From NCBI GenBank assembly GCA_030951045.1, contig JAUZQJ010000032.1, positions 1-43,350 on the forward strand: a DNA stretch of 43,350 bases. The letters run 5' to 3'. The notes below the pieces were generated by a model. It worked only from the letters and a program-made list of their open reading frames with translations, was not told the DNA's origin and made no database searches. Numbering within the stretch: the stretch's first letter is position 1; every line of letters begins with the position of its first letter. The position numbers and the translations under genes are program-made. Shown in pieces: positions 34,808 through 41,915 of the stretch. This stretch comes from Mariprofundus sp. GTDB lineage: Bacteria; Pseudomonadota; Zetaproteobacteria; Mariprofundales; Mariprofundaceae.

Positions 34808-35677
34808 ATGAATGATAAAACAATAGTAACCCACAACGGAAACTTTCATGCAGATGATGTATTCAGTGTCGCTGCACTGAAAAGCATATTCTTCTCGTTC
34901 ACGCTGATTCGCACGCGCGATTCAGAGCTGATCTCCAAAGCGGATATTGTGCTTGATGTAGGCGGCGAATATGACCCGGACAAAGGCCGTTTTGATCATC
35001 ATCAACGTGGTGGTGCCGGTGAGCGCGAGAATGGTATTCCCTACTCCTCGTTTGGTCTGATTTGGAAGAAATATGGCTTGCAACTATGCCAGGGCGACCA
35101 GGACATCGCACATGCAGTTGATAAAGGTTTAGTCTCAACAATTGATGCCATTGATTGTGGTCATGTCGAAGGTGTTCCTCAAGGTATCAGCCTTAGCCAG
35201 ACAATTGGCATGTTTAACCCGACTTGGCAGGAAGATAGTCACGTTGATGCATGTTTTGATGAAGCGGTTGAATTTGCATCGCGCGTACTGGCACGCTTTA
35301 TTGCAGCAGCCGGCGGTGGCGTTCATGCGAAAGCCATTGTAGCCAAAGCGATTGATAATGCTGAAGACCCTAGGGTAATTGTGTTGGAACAATATACCCC
35401 GTGGAAAAGAACGGTTCACACCCTGTCTGAGGAAGCGTTATATGTAGTTTACCCATCGCAGACTGGCGAATGGCGTATTCAAACCGTGCCGACTGAGCCG
35501 GGTTCCTTTGAAAACAGAAAACCGCTGCCTCAACCATGGGCCGGCCTGTCCGATCAAGAGTTGCAAGCGGTAACAGGGATTGATGATGCCATGTTCTGCC
35601 ATAATGGACTGTTTATTGCGGGCGCAAAATCATTTGAAAGTACGATGAAAATGGCAACCATCGCCGTTCAAACATGA
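34808..35677 (+). CDS. MYG1/UPF0160 family metal-dependent hydrolase
   Basis: 289 residues. Family motifs: THNGNFHADDVFSVAAL (metal His/Asp), DVGGEYDPDKGRFDHHQRG (DHH-like), STIDAIDCGH, and EQYTPWKRTVH near 200, FCHNGLFIAGAKS near the end. MYG1 is a DHH-superfamily 3'-5' RNA exonuclease in eukaryotes; bacterial members are poorly known. The ATG lacks a strong ribosome site. Gap before it (34555-34807) shows no gene. Confidence 0.9.
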   Translation: MNDKTIVTHNGNFHADDVFSVAALKSIFFSFTLIRTRDSELISKADIVLDVGGEYDPDKGRFDHHQRGGAGERENGIPYSSFGLIWKKYGLQLCQGDQDIAHAVDKGLVSTIDAIDCGHVEGVPQGISLSQTIGMFNPTWQEDSHVDACFDEAVEFASRVLARFIAAAGGGVHAKAIVAKAIDNAEDPRVIVLEQYTPWKRTVHTLSEEALYVVYPSQTGEWRIQTVPTEPGSFENRKPLPQPWAGLSDQELQAVTGIDDAMFCHNGLFIAGAKSFESTMKMATIAVQT

Positions 35678-35786
35678 TAAGTATGATCAAAAATAAAAAA
35701 TATCAATTCAGTTGCAACGCTACTTGAGTCGCTATTCATGAATTGATGTGGTGATCACGCAGAAAATTTGTTTGCCGGAGGAGATG

Positions 35787-36098
35787 ATGAGTAATCGTGT
35801 AAAAATGAATACCTTTTATTGCTGGGATGGCGATGTGTTGATTCTCAATATCCTCGGCTCACCGAATGCGAAAACGAACAAGATAGGCAAACCAAAAGGT
35901 AACCAATTAAAGGTTAATGTCGCAGCAGTACCCCGCGGTGGCAAGGCTACGGATCATATGGTGAAGTTTTTCGCCAAGGAGTTCGGAGTGAAAATAGCGG
36001 ATATTGAAGTGGTATTCGGGCGTATGAATGTAAACAAACAAGTCCGTATCAAAGCGCCGCAATCACTCCCCTCTGTCATTGCAAGGCATGAACAATAA
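35787..36098 (+). CDS. YggU family (DUF167) protein
   Basis: 103 residues starting at the second of two adjacent ATGs, with GGAGGAG at 35777-35783. DUF167 core: ILNILGSPNAKTNKIGKP, LKVNVAAVPRGGKATDHMV, and FGVKIADIEVVFGRMNVNKQVRI. The family is small, cytosolic and of unknown role. Single gene. Confidence 0.85.
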   Translation: MSNRVKMNTFYCWDGDVLILNILGSPNAKTNKIGKPKGNQLKVNVAAVPRGGKATDHMVKFFAKEFGVKIADIEVVFGRMNVNKQVRIKAPQSLPSVIARHEQ

Positions 36099-36318
36099 GA
36101 GGTTAAGGTAATGGACGCCCTCTAATTACATCTTAGAGAACACCAAGACGGGATCCTGAGACATTTCCAACTTGGCGTCGTCGTTGCTCAAACCAGCTAA
36201 CTTATCTTTAAAAACGACCAGCAAAGGTACAAGGGAATGATAGCTTGGGTTGATAATCGACGGCAAAGCCCCCTCTCTACCATTGTAATGCACAGTTATA
36301 TAACCGTATGTAAGAGGT

Positions 36319-37116
36319 ATGAAAAATACAATGGATATCAAAGGAATCTGTATCGCATCAACAGCAGATGAGCACGGCCATATTTACGTTTACCAAACAC
36401 GCAACAGCCGGATTCTCAGTTTTGACGGAAAAATCTATCAAAGTTGCATGAAACTCAATAACGTCAATGGATTACATCTCGCTTACACCCGGGCCATGAT
36501 GGCAGGCCTGTTTTTTATTCCCAGCGTTAAAACAGTAACCATCATGGGGCTTGGTGCTGGCTCCATGGTAAAGAGTCTGCTGAATAGTTTCCCCGCATTG
36601 AACGTACACGCGATTGAATACAGAGAAGCCGTGGTGAAGGCCGCAAAAGAACATTTTCACCTGCCCGATAGTGATCACTTGTTCATTCATATCGACGATG
36701 CTGTGAACCACATAAAAAACACCGATATCAAAAGCGATATTATATTTTCTGATCTGTTCAATCCGGAAGGCATGGAGCCCAAGCAAATACAGTCGTCTTA
36801 CTTGCGTGATTGTAAGGATGCACTCACCGAGCAAGGTGTGCTCGTGCTCAATATATGCAATATCTCATTTCAATTACGCGAAGTCTTTGATCAACTGCTC
36901 ATACATGAGTTTAACAACCAACTGCTTAGGTTCGACGTCGATGATGGAAACACCATCATAATCGCATTCAAAAATGACATCCCGTTGATCGAAAAAGAAG
37001 CACTACTCACCAAAGCTCAAGCGTTGCAAGAAAAAATGAACATTCCGATGCAACAATATGCTGAGTTGCTTCTGCGCACACAGGGTAATCGTATTATAAA
37101 AAGCGAAGACCTTTAA
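36319..37116 (+). CDS. Spermidine synthase-like methyltransferase-fold protein
   Basis: 265 residues. Rossmann core: TVTIMGLGAGSMVKSLLN binds the nucleotide, VHAIEYREAVVKAAKEHF carries the acidic residue after strand two, HIDDAVNHIK follows, and DIIFSDLFNPEGMEP holds the catalytic-type Asp. These match polyamine aminopropyltransferases, but the N-terminal beta-domain is short, so substrate specificity is uncertain. AGAGGT touches the ATG; the second ATG at 36331 is possible. Confidence 0.78.
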   Translation: MKNTMDIKGICIASTADEHGHIYVYQTRNSRILSFDGKIYQSCMKLNNVNGLHLAYTRAMMAGLFFIPSVKTVTIMGLGAGSMVKSLLNSFPALNVHAIEYREAVVKAAKEHFHLPDSDHLFIHIDDAVNHIKNTDIKSDIIFSDLFNPEGMEPKQIQSSYLRDCKDALTEQGVLVLNICNISFQLREVFDQLLIHEFNNQLLRFDVDDGNTIIIAFKNDIPLIEKEALLTKAQALQEKMNIPMQQYAELLLRTQGNRIIKSEDL

Positions 37117-37159
37117 AAGATTTCCACCGCCCCCCCCAGGGTGGCTTCTCTCGCTTCGC

Positions 37160-37254
37160 GATTCACCTTCAGTACGCAAAGTAAGTCAAAGGCACAGTCC
37201 ATGTTAAATATAATAATGGTTTACTCTGCGTAACTTTGCGTACTTCGCGGTGAA
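37160..37254. repeat. Inverted-repeat intergenic element
   Basis: AGTACGCAAAGT at 37171-37182 reappears in reverse complement at 37232-37243 (ACTTTGCGTACT), and the flanks TTCACC and GGTGAA pair too. The ~50-base centre is AT-rich. An 8-C run sits at 37130-37137. Not coding. Confidence 0.65.
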
Positions 37255-37344
37255 CCGCTTTTGACCTTGTTGGCTATCGGCGGCTACTCCACTTCCATGC
37301 AGCGCATCCCATAGCTATCTGCACGGCCCAATTCTACAATGCCT

Positions 37345-38004
37345 TTACTCACCCAATATGCACAGTTCATGATGCTCTAACCATAAGGGGTATTTGAACA
37401 TCGCCTTGGCATAGAGCCGGCTTTGTAAATGTTGATTTAACCAGCGCTGCAAATGCGAGTACGGACCATGTAAATACAATTGTCGATTGACCTTGGAAAA
37501 CTGCCGAACAAAAGGCAGTAGTGCATAATCAAGCAGACTTGGTTTAGCCCCCATAAAAAAGTCATGCTGTGTCAGACGATATTCCAGCCCTTGAGTAAAC
37601 GGTTCACACAACAGGCGACACTGTTCTTCATCTTCACCGTGAAAACGTTTGGCGCGCTTGTACTGTTCCAACTGAGGTTTAAAAACAGAATCATTTTCAT
37701 GGATGACTGCCAACATTTCCGCAAGTGCCTCTCCATCTTGTGCATAGAGTAAATTATCAGGGTCGTTGCGCTCTAACGCCCACAACATAATGTCTAAACT
37801 TTCATCGATGACTTTGTTTTCACTTGCTGCATCTAAGACTAAAACAGGCACAGTGCCTTTAGGCGAAGCCGCTAACATTTCAGCCGGTTTATCTTGCATC
37901 ACCATTGCGCGCAGTATCACGGGCTGTTGCGCCAATAACAGCGCAAGCCTTGCACGCATGGCATAAGGGCAATGTTGTAGGGAATACAGTACTGGCAATG
38001 TCAT
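37345..38004 (-). CDS. Glutathione S-transferase family protein
   Basis: 219 residues. Thioredoxin-like N-terminal domain LYSLQHCPYAMRARLALL with CPYA, then KGTVPVLVLD (cis-Pro) and VIDESLDIMLW (gamma-glutamyl site). A helical C-terminal domain follows. The Cys could form a mixed disulfide, as in Omega-class or Grx2-like members. Substrate unknown. It lies 25 bases after the rlhA-like gene. Confidence 0.87.
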   Translation of the reverse strand: MTLPVLYSLQHCPYAMRARLALLLAQQPVILRAMVMQDKPAEMLAASPKGTVPVLVLDAASENKVIDESLDIMLWALERNDPDNLLYAQDGEALAEMLAVIHENDSVFKPQLEQYKRAKRFHGEDEEQCRLLCEPFTQGLEYRLTQHDFFMGAKPSLLDYALLPFVRQFSKVNRQLYLHGPYSHLQRWLNQHLQSRLYAKAMFKYPLWLEHHELCILGE

Positions 38005-38028
38005 GTGATGACCATGTCAGTCATTACT

Positions 38029-40278
38029 CTACAAACCTTGGCGATATTGTGCGTGTGTGGATTGCACAACCATCTTGCTTAATTGCTCTGGTGTTTGCTC
38101 ATCACCACTTAACAGGTTTTCAAAGTGCGCAATCAATTCCGCCTTGTCCAACTCAGGCTTGGAGCCTGCACCGATATTGGTCAGATCAATAAAAAACTCA
38201 TCAAATAAATCGTCAAGGTCTTTAACAATATCAACGTTTAAAAACTGTTCGTTATTATAGATACTGGGGTAGCTGCCTTTTTGTTTATCCACGGCGAAAC
38301 TGACGCCTTTGACATTCGTGATCGTGGTTGCTTTGCTACAATTGAGCATACAACCATCTTCAATGGTGGGTTTTTTACAGCCTACGGTTTGCTGAAAAAA
38401 GCACTGTCGGCTGGTCATCAATAGAATCGGATGATAAATGCTGTAGAGCAGTTTGAAATTGTCCGGGCGGGCAATGTTTTTGATTTGCATCCGGTTGATT
38501 TCGTTAGAAATAAAGGCTCCGGCACAGTTTAACTCTTCTTTCAGGGTTAACAGTGCATAGGAGTTGGTGGTATTTAAAAATGGGCCGGCAATCCACTCGA
38601 TGCCCATTTCAAAGGCTTTATAGGCTACCCCCGTATTATTACTGACGATACGTTCAGGGCGAACCTGCTCCAGTATTCGCACGGATTCATCGTAATCTTT
38701 ACCAATTAAAACGGCAGGAAACCATGGAATTAGGCGCGGATGACGCAAGAACAGATCGATGTGTTTGTCACAGCATTTTTTCAAGCTCTCTGGCACCTTA
38801 AAATAGACATCGGCATGCGTCAGCTCACATAGGTGAACATCTTTCTCATCGGCAATCAATATCGACATTGTTGTTCTTTTAGATGCTTTTGCATGTTTCT
38901 CTAACTGTGGCACATCAACAAAGGGAACCCTGTCGACGGAATGATTTAACAGTGACGCAGCCTCATTTTTTAATGTTGTGAGTTCTTTAAACGGCAGCGT
39001 TAATCCATCATCCAGATCCGAACATGCAAAGCATTCAATGCGGTAATCATTGCCGGCAACGTTTTTAAAGCGTTTTTCCAATGTTGACCGGGTAATCGCC
39101 GATTCACTGGCCGCCCTGAGCAGTGATGGCGTTTGTACCTGATACACTTTGTCATCATCACCTATCGTCATCGTCAAACAAAGCGGTGCGCCTAACTGAC
39201 CTGAAAAATCCAATACCAGCGGTTGTTTGGCAATACTGAGATACTTGATCTTTTCTGCCAGTTCGGCCCCAAGTTCATTTTTCTTCGAGTACAACTCCAC
39301 TTTCACCTGCTCAATAGCATCAGGTGTGACTGCATCACTTTGTTCAATGGCATGGTTCACACTGTAATCACGCGGGTTGTCGATAAACATCTCTTTACTG
39401 AGGTTCCCCTGTAAAAAAGAGTTGGTAAAATCGCGGTTAAATACGCGGTGCAGGTTCGAATCGTCGGCCAACAGTTGTCCCGTTCCTACAAATTCGTCGA
39501 CCTGCTTTCTCCAGGTATCGACCACTGTATAAACATAGTGTGCATTTTTAATGCGGCCCTCTATCTTCAATGAATCCACTTGCGCATCAACCAGCGCGGG
39601 CAGATCAAAATAAGCAGAATTATCCTTCAAATTGAGCGGAAAGCGATTGCCCGCCGCCGTGATTTCATATTCATCACGACATGCCTGACTACAACTGCCA
39701 CGATTACCAGAGTTGCCCACACTAACTGAGCTTGAGTAACACTGGCCGGAAAATGCAATACAGAGTGCGCCATGCACAAATACTTCGGTGAGTACGTTGT
39801 GCTTATGGGCGAGTGCCGTTAATGATTTTATTTCGCAAATATTTAATTCGCGAGACAGATTAAGGCGTGACGCGCCGATTTTTGCGAGAAATAGTATCTG
39901 ACCTTCGTTATGCGTCGTCAACTGTGTTGAGGCGTGAATATCCAGCGATGGAAAATGTTTTTTAACCAGATTAAAAATGCCAAGATCCTGTACGATAATG
40001 CCATCGATCCCTGTGTTCACCAGCTTGTTCAGCAGCTTGATCAAACTGCGCAGTTCATGTTCCAGGATGACCACATTGACGGTTAAAAACACCTCGCAAT
40101 CGTATTTGTGTGCCAATCGTAAGATCCCGGACAGATCTTCAAACGAAAGGTTGGCGGCGCGATTGCGGGCGTTAAAATTATCCAGCCCACAATACACCGC
40201 ATTGGCCCCGGCAATCACTGCGGCCTTAATCGCTTCAACATCGCCACCGGGCGCTAGTAGTTCTATGTTTCTTTTCAT
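38029..40278 (-). CDS. rlhA: U32 family protein, RlhA-like (23S rRNA hydroxylation)
   Basis: 749 residues from the ATG at 40278; a GTG 15 bases earlier is possible. N-terminal TIM-barrel: ELLAPGGDVEAIKAAVIAGA, then AVYCGLDNFNARNRA, HASTQLTTHN, and the U32 signature EVFVHGALCIAFSGQCYSSS with CSQACRDEY. Cys pairs suggest an iron-sulfur site as in RlhA and UbiU/V. A DUF3656-type middle is followed by a second U32-like part. E. coli RlhA (653 residues) hydroxylates C2501 of 23S rRNA; this is about 100 longer. Confidence 0.83.
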   Translation of the reverse strand: MKRNIELLAPGGDVEAIKAAVIAGANAVYCGLDNFNARNRAANLSFEDLSGILRLAHKYDCEVFLTVNVVILEHELRSLIKLLNKLVNTGIDGIIVQDLGIFNLVKKHFPSLDIHASTQLTTHNEGQILFLAKIGASRLNLSRELNICEIKSLTALAHKHNVLTEVFVHGALCIAFSGQCYSSSVSVGNSGNRGSCSQACRDEYEITAAGNRFPLNLKDNSAYFDLPALVDAQVDSLKIEGRIKNAHYVYTVVDTWRKQVDEFVGTGQLLADDSNLHRVFNRDFTNSFLQGNLSKEMFIDNPRDYSVNHAIEQSDAVTPDAIEQVKVELYSKKNELGAELAEKIKYLSIAKQPLVLDFSGQLGAPLCLTMTIGDDDKVYQVQTPSLLRAASESAITRSTLEKRFKNVAGNDYRIECFACSDLDDGLTLPFKELTTLKNEAASLLNHSVDRVPFVDVPQLEKHAKASKRTTMSILIADEKDVHLCELTHADVYFKVPESLKKCCDKHIDLFLRHPRLIPWFPAVLIGKDYDESVRILEQVRPERIVSNNTGVAYKAFEMGIEWIAGPFLNTTNSYALLTLKEELNCAGAFISNEINRMQIKNIARPDNFKLLYSIYHPILLMTSRQCFFQQTVGCKKPTIEDGCMLNCSKATTITNVKGVSFAVDKQKGSYPSIYNNEQFLNVDIVKDLDDLFDEFFIDLTNIGAGSKPELDKAELIAHFENLLSGDEQTPEQLSKMVVQSTHAQYRQGL

Positions 40279-40416
40279 ATTACGGTTATTCACTCACTTT
40301 TGCATGATTAAAGCTGTCTGAATACCAGGACGATGGTGTCTTGATAAACGAGCCATGACGAGACGATAAGGCTGACCAATTAAAGGTCAATGAATCAGAT
40401 CTGATCGAGCAAGGAG

Positions 40417-40734
40417 ATGGGCAAGGTGATAGTCCACCTGCCCCGGATGAACTTACAGCACAAGGCTAATATTCGTTTTTGGGCTGTGTTTGAGCATCAT
40501 GGGGTCAGCGCCTGCGATAAATTAGCTGCTTCTCTACAAGCTCAAATTGATAAAATAAAATCAAAAGGCTTCAGCAATCTTTCAAAAGAAGATAAAAACA
40601 AATACGGGGCTTTAAGGCGTCAACTTTTAGTAGTTGAGAAAGCAAAGGCAGCGAATGCAGCAATGGGGAAATTACTCGAGATAATAAGTGGGATAAAGGA
40701 CGAGGCTCTATCAGCAGGAAGAAAAGCACAGTAA
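40417..40734 (+). CDS. ORFan, possible degenerate gene
   Basis: 105 residues. The last 75 (QIDKIKSKGFSNLSKEDKNK onward) are helical and charged, with plausible protein composition; the first 25 look less so. No family is recognised. In another frame 40359-40469 is also open with acidic composition (DDKADQLKV, EQGDGQGDS) and ends in TAA. A frameshift joining the two would give one longer acidic-then-basic protein. GGAGATG precedes the 40417 start only loosely (GGAG 3 bases before). Low confidence as a working gene. Confidence 0.4.
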   Translation: MGKVIVHLPRMNLQHKANIRFWAVFEHHGVSACDKLAASLQAQIDKIKSKGFSNLSKEDKNKYGALRRQLLVVEKAKAANAAMGKLLEIISGIKDEALSAGRKAQ

Positions 40735-40762
40735 GGTACAGGCATATAAGCGCGAATCATCA

Positions 40763-41245
40763 TCAATCACGCTCGCTACGAATATGTTCAAGGATTGCCA
40801 TTGAAATACGATAGCCGTGATCTCGCATTTCCAACACCATCGATTCTGCGCTTCGGATCAAACCGCGTTGCTCCGCAATATCGAGCAAGCGAACTGTACC
40901 GATCACATGCAAACCCAAGCGAAGTGCCTGTTTTCGAGCCAGAAAGTCATCCATGATCAGTAGGCTGTTTGAAGCATCTTCCAATGTCAGATGGATGGAG
41001 TCTTGTTCACCGCGCCCCAGACTCAGCGAGAGCAGTTGATCACAAGTAACAGGGCTGCATAAATTCAACCATGTCTTCTGCATCAAATCAGCCAACACCT
41101 CATGCTCAGCGCACGGTTTTACCATGCACTCCGCCTTCACCGATGCTGTGATACAAATTTCGTCAAATAGTTTATGAAATAGCTCAGTCTGATCGACCTT
41201 TGCGAGGGCAATCAGCGGCCCCGTATCAATTATGACGCGAGCCAT
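40763..41245 (-). CDS. PIN-domain (DUF3368) toxin-like protein
   Basis: 160 residues. PIN fold: VIIDTGPLIALAK holds the first Asp, KAECM the second acidic residue, LGRGEQDSIHLTL the third region, and LLIMDDFLARKQALRLGLHVIGTVRLL the DUF3368 signature. PIN toxins cut RNA with Mg. Its start overlaps the partner gene by 16 bases. Together they form a type II toxin-antitoxin module. Confidence 0.88.
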   Translation of the reverse strand: MARVIIDTGPLIALAKVDQTELFHKLFDEICITASVKAECMVKPCAEHEVLADLMQKTWLNLCSPVTCDQLLSLSLGRGEQDSIHLTLEDASNSLLIMDDFLARKQALRLGLHVIGTVRLLDIAEQRGLIRSAESMVLEMRDHGYRISMAILEHIRSERD

Positions 41246-41568
41246 GTGCCAATGTTCCTTGTTTCTTGCCTGGTTGTTTCATCCACCTGCACAAGATCAA
41301 CACCCAGACTCGAAAGATGCTCAACAAATTGCGACAACGATAAGCCGCTTAATCGAGTCGCAGCTCCCAAAGAGAGGGTTTTATCCTTATATAAGCTGGC
41401 TGCAATAGCAGGGCGAAATAGCTGCTCGCTCCCCATATTGGATGCATCCAGATGAATAATAAGCGCATTAGGCTGATCACCTTTCAACACCAAAACAGGC
41501 TCCTGCTCTGCCTGCCTTAAAGCTAACGACGGATTTTTTTTTAGATTACGAACATTGGTTGCAAACAT
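41230..41568 (-). CDS. Antitoxin, Phd-like N-terminus with UPF0175 C-terminus
   Basis: 112 residues with a strong AGGAGGAG five bases before the ATG. Residues 1-45 resemble Phd/YefM-type DNA-binding ends (NVRNLKKNPSLALRQAEQEP, LVLKGDQPNALII). Residues about 50-95 match UPF0175 (YKDKTLSLGAATRLSGLSLS). The C-terminus would wrap the PIN toxin. Autoregulation of the operon is expected; no operator was marked. Confidence 0.8.
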   Translation of the reverse strand: MFATNVRNLKKNPSLALRQAEQEPVLVLKGDQPNALIIHLDASNMGSEQLFRPAIAASLYKDKTLSLGAATRLSGLSLSQFVEHLSSLGVDLVQVDETTRQETRNIGTWLAS

Positions 41569-41687
41569 GGGCTCCTCCTACATAACACTACACAGCGTAG
41601 TCTACGGCTATGCAATGTCAATCTATTGCCTTTTCCTATCCCTCTATCCTGTCACATATTCAGCAGGGAATACTCTGAGTGGATTCC

Positions 41688-41709
41688 CCGATCGGGCCCC
41701 CGAGATCGG
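41688..41709. repeat. GC-rich dyad in the gap before the toxin-antitoxin operon
   Basis: CCGATC (41688-41693) and GATCGG (41704-41709) pair around a GC-rich 10-base loop. It lies about 120 bases upstream of the antitoxin start. It may be an operator or scar. No gene is evident in 41569-41816. Confidence 0.35.
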
Positions 41710-41816
41710 ACCAAGCCAAGCCATTTATACTAACTGTTTATACTCTTTAACAGATTGTTTTTAAGCCTTAGATTCCCCTTTTTAATAGTGAAATGGCGAG
41801 TTTAAGGAGAAACACT

Positions 41817-41915
41817 ATGTCAGCTCAATGGGCGCTACCCTTATCACTCCTAAGTTACGCTTCTCCTATTGCCGGTTCATCTGCTTTTTGGTTTTGCTGG
41901 TTGCCTGTGCAGTGA
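41817..41915 (+). CDS. Possible short ORF or gene-start remnant
   Basis: ATG with AAGGAG seven bases before, followed by 32 codons (MSAQWALPLSLLSYASPIAG, then a hydrophobic end) to TGA. It runs over the last 50 bases of hrpB on the opposite strand. A strong ribosome site with so short a frame suggests a small membrane peptide or the retained start of a gene cut away by rearrangement. Confidence 0.3.
   Translation: MSAQWALPLSLLSYASPIAGSSAFWFCWLPVQ

Noticed and set aside
36126-36341. 71-codon minus-strand frame before the spermidine synthase-like gene
   Set aside because: The C-terminal part looks protein-like, but there is no ribosome site or recognised family and its start overlaps the divergent gene. 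Possibly a remnant; not enough to call.
39445-39460. GGTTCGAATC-like string recalling a tRNA T-arm
   Set aside because: Inside the rlhA coding region with no cloverleaf around it.
41555-41764. 69-codon plus-strand frame after the antitoxin gene start
   Set aside because: No ribosome site; composition not protein-like.
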